This document shows, piece by piece, positions 62,903-64,000 of a stretch of 64,000 bases of DNA (position 1 is its first letter; each line of letters starts with the position of its first letter). The notes beneath the pieces were generated by a model. It saw only the letters and a list, made by a program, of their open reading frames with translations. It did not search any database and was not told the DNA's origin. The DNA comes from Lacihabitans sp. LS3-19. Lineage in GTDB: Bacteria; Bacteroidota; Bacteroidia; Cytophagales; Spirosomataceae. The DNA is taken from positions 124,001 to 188,000 of the forward strand of contig NZ_RJUA01000002.1 of the NCBI RefSeq assembly GCF_024343575.1. Direction: 5' to 3'. The position numbers were made by a program, and so were the translations under genes.

Positions 62903-63148
62903 TTATTTGTTATAAATTAAACCCAATTCCTCAATTTCCTCTTCAATACTGATTTTAGGAAAAGGGATTTTACATCGATTATACCAATACTTTGCATTCC
63001 ATTCATCTCCTTCTATTCTGTGTAGTAAAGCGTGAATTCTATCATAATCCGGATGCCCTTCCTTTGATTGGGCAATATTGTGTGCAGCTTCCCAATTGTT
63101 GGATTTTATAAATTTTAAAGCTGAAATTATTTTTTCAATATCATTCAT
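62903..63148 (-). CDS. Small conserved protein of unknown function
   Basis: This 81-residue protein, without signal or membrane helix, has the pattern NWEAAHNIAQSKEG...RIHALLHRIEGDEWNAKYWYNRCK. It matches a widespread bacterial family of about 80-90 residues (AAHxIAQ...HAxLHRxEGDxxNAxYWYxRA) whose function I do not know. The fold is probably two to four helices, possibly a single TPR-like unit. Upstream is an AT-rich stretch (63160-63216) with repeated TTGTATTT and a perfect hairpin at 63195-63214. Confidence 0.78.
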   Translation of the reverse strand: MNDIEKIISALKFIKSNNWEAAHNIAQSKEGHPDYDRIHALLHRIEGDEWNAKYWYNRCKIPFPKISIEEEIEELGLIYNK

Positions 63149-63235
63149 ATTTATTATAAATATTGTATTTATTGTATTTTCTATATTTTTTGTATTTTCA
63201 ATTTTTATTGAAAATTACAATAACTTTTTTCGAAA

Positions 63236-64000
63236 TTATGGCTGAACGCTAATATAGTTGATAATTGGAATCGGATTACGTTCTTCTTTTAAAATATAAT
63301 ACAAGGTTTCAACAGTGTCACTTTTTGTCATTTCTTTCTGCACTTTCCATTTTATATTATTTCCGACTCTGTTTTCTTCACTTAAAGTGGCAATTTTAAT
63401 ACCCCATCTATTGTAAATATCCATGTATTCAATTTTTATTCCATTTGGGATAAATATATTAAGCTCGTCATTTTGATTATCATCGTTAGGTGAAATACCA
63501 CCACTCACTATTGGTTTGTCGCGATAAATATTTTCGAATATAATAACTGTTGGGTCAGAATAAAAAGGTATTATTTCTAAACCATTGTTAGAAGTATCTG
63601 AAACCACTTCTCCATTTAGATCTAAAGCTGAAACAGTTATCGAACTAAAAAATGGTCCTTCGAGATTTTGGTTACCCACATGAATTGTGTAGACAAGTGT
63701 ATCCGTTTGATTGGGTAATAGCTCAAGGTTAACCGAACCTAAAGTAAAATCAATATTTTGGTTTCCATCAAATGTTTGGTTAGGAATTAAAACGGAATTT
63801 TTCGAACTCGAAATTTTTTCTTTAAGAAAATAGAAACTGTTTTCACCAAATACTGCCCTTAAATTATTCTTGATTATTACATTCTTCAGATTCGATTTGC
63901 CGATGTTTTTTACTAAAACTGCAAAGGTAAACGCATGTTCATAAATGCTAATCGGATTGCTGTCTATAATTGCTTGAGCTATGGCAATCGCTGGTTTTGG
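63236..64000 (-). CDS. Gliding-motility-associated C-terminal domain protein, 5' end missing
   Basis: The reading frame is open on the minus strand from the stop at 63236 to the window edge; a GTG at 63679 is internal. The upstream part (from window end) is a DUF11-like repeat: AIAIAQAIIDSNPISIYEHAFTFAVLVKNIG, then LELLPNQTDTLVYTIHV. The C-terminal roughly 90 residues (VSGGISPNDDNQNDELNIFIPNGIKIEYMDIYNRWGIKIATL...YYILKEE) are the gliding-motility/type B type IX sorting domain (CHU_C-like). Proteins with this end are exported by type IX secretion and attached to the surface. It differs from the GCx-type ends nearby. Confidence 0.88.
   Translation of the reverse strand, partial: PKPAIAIAQAIIDSNPISIYEHAFTFAVLVKNIGKSNLKNVIIKNNLRAVFGENSFYFLKEKISSSKNSVLIPNQTFDGNQNIDFTLGSVNLELLPNQTDTLVYTIHVGNQNLEGPFFSSITVSALDLNGEVVSDTSNNGLEIIPFYSDPTVIIFENIYRDKPIVSGGISPNDDNQNDELNIFIPNGIKIEYMDIYNRWGIKIATLSEENRVGNNIKWKVQKEMTKSDTVETLYYILKEERNPIPIINYISVQP

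Noticed and set aside
63160-63216. Possible CRISPR-like or tandem repeat (repeated TTGTATTT).
   Set aside because: Units are short, irregular and AT-rich with no spacers; simple low-complexity DNA.
1-64000. tRNA, rRNA, insertion sequences, integrase or phage genes.
   Set aside because: I looked through all intergenic stretches and reading frames and found no cloverleaf-like sequence, transposase motif, terminal inverted repeats or integrase; the tail-fibre-like domains here are of the secreted Bacteroidota type, not part of a phage cluster.

Overview
The window looks like chromosomal DNA of a low-GC member of the phylum Bacteroidota, most likely order Cytophagales. The evidence is a SusC/SusD pair, a hybrid two-component regulator with an AraC output domain, a gliding-motility-type C-terminal domain, FG-GAP/UnbV proteins, many secreted proteins with shared C-terminal modules, and promoters with the Bacteroidota -7 element TAnnTTTG. 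The genus cannot be named from sequence alone. I saw no rRNA, tRNA, CRISPR array, insertion sequence or prophage.

Layout. (1) 1-11.7 kb, plus strand: four tightly spaced genes for large secreted proteins. The first is cut by the window edge. The first three end in the same roughly 70-residue module, and the fourth ends in a tail-fibre/chaperone-like domain. A terminator follows. (2) 11.7-17 kb, minus strand: separate housekeeping or accessory genes (nitroreductase, family 16 glycoside hydrolase lipoprotein, MscS channel, small membrane protein, FAD-dependent amine oxidase). (3) 17-31.3 kb: a divergent locus. On the minus strand are SusC, SusD, a 1105-residue FG-GAP/UnbV lipoprotein, a vanadium-haloperoxidase-like lipoprotein and a second, membrane-anchored FG-GAP/UnbV protein. 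On the plus strand are a LacI regulator and a pentaheme cytochrome c. A perfect 10+2+10 palindrome sits on the predicted lacI-type promoter. (4) 31.3-33.2 kb: mgtE and dtd. (5) 33.5-41.7 kb: a hybrid sensor kinase/AraC regulator, a 21-bp-period direct-repeat operator, a secreted sortilin-like protein, then a second copy of the regulator's DNA-binding tail with its own matching operator, followed by two more secreted proteins. (6) 42-45.3 kb: a small lipoprotein with lnt, then PASTA and rhodanese genes. (7) 45.9-51.8 kb: a 1961-residue repeat-built surface protein. (8) 52-57.5 kb: riboflavin synthase, DUF1684 protein, zinc metalloprotease, and divergent Lrp/AsnC and alanine dehydrogenase. (9) 57.6-64 kb: purple-acid-phosphatase-like protein, CotH/lamin-tail protein, a small conserved protein, and the 3' part of a gliding-motility-associated protein.

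How the genes work together. The window is dominated by the cell surface: secreted adhesin-like or enzyme proteins that probably use type IX secretion or a related route, plus the regulators that control some of them. Two parts most deserve follow-up. One is the SusCD / UnbV / haloperoxidase locus with its LacI switch and multiheme cytochrome; it has uptake machinery but no obvious polysaccharide-degrading enzyme. The other is the duplicated hybrid-regulator tail, where both half-sites of each operator copy carry the same variant (TGTCCG in one, TGTCTG in the other) next to a DNA-binding domain that differs in its predicted recognition helix.
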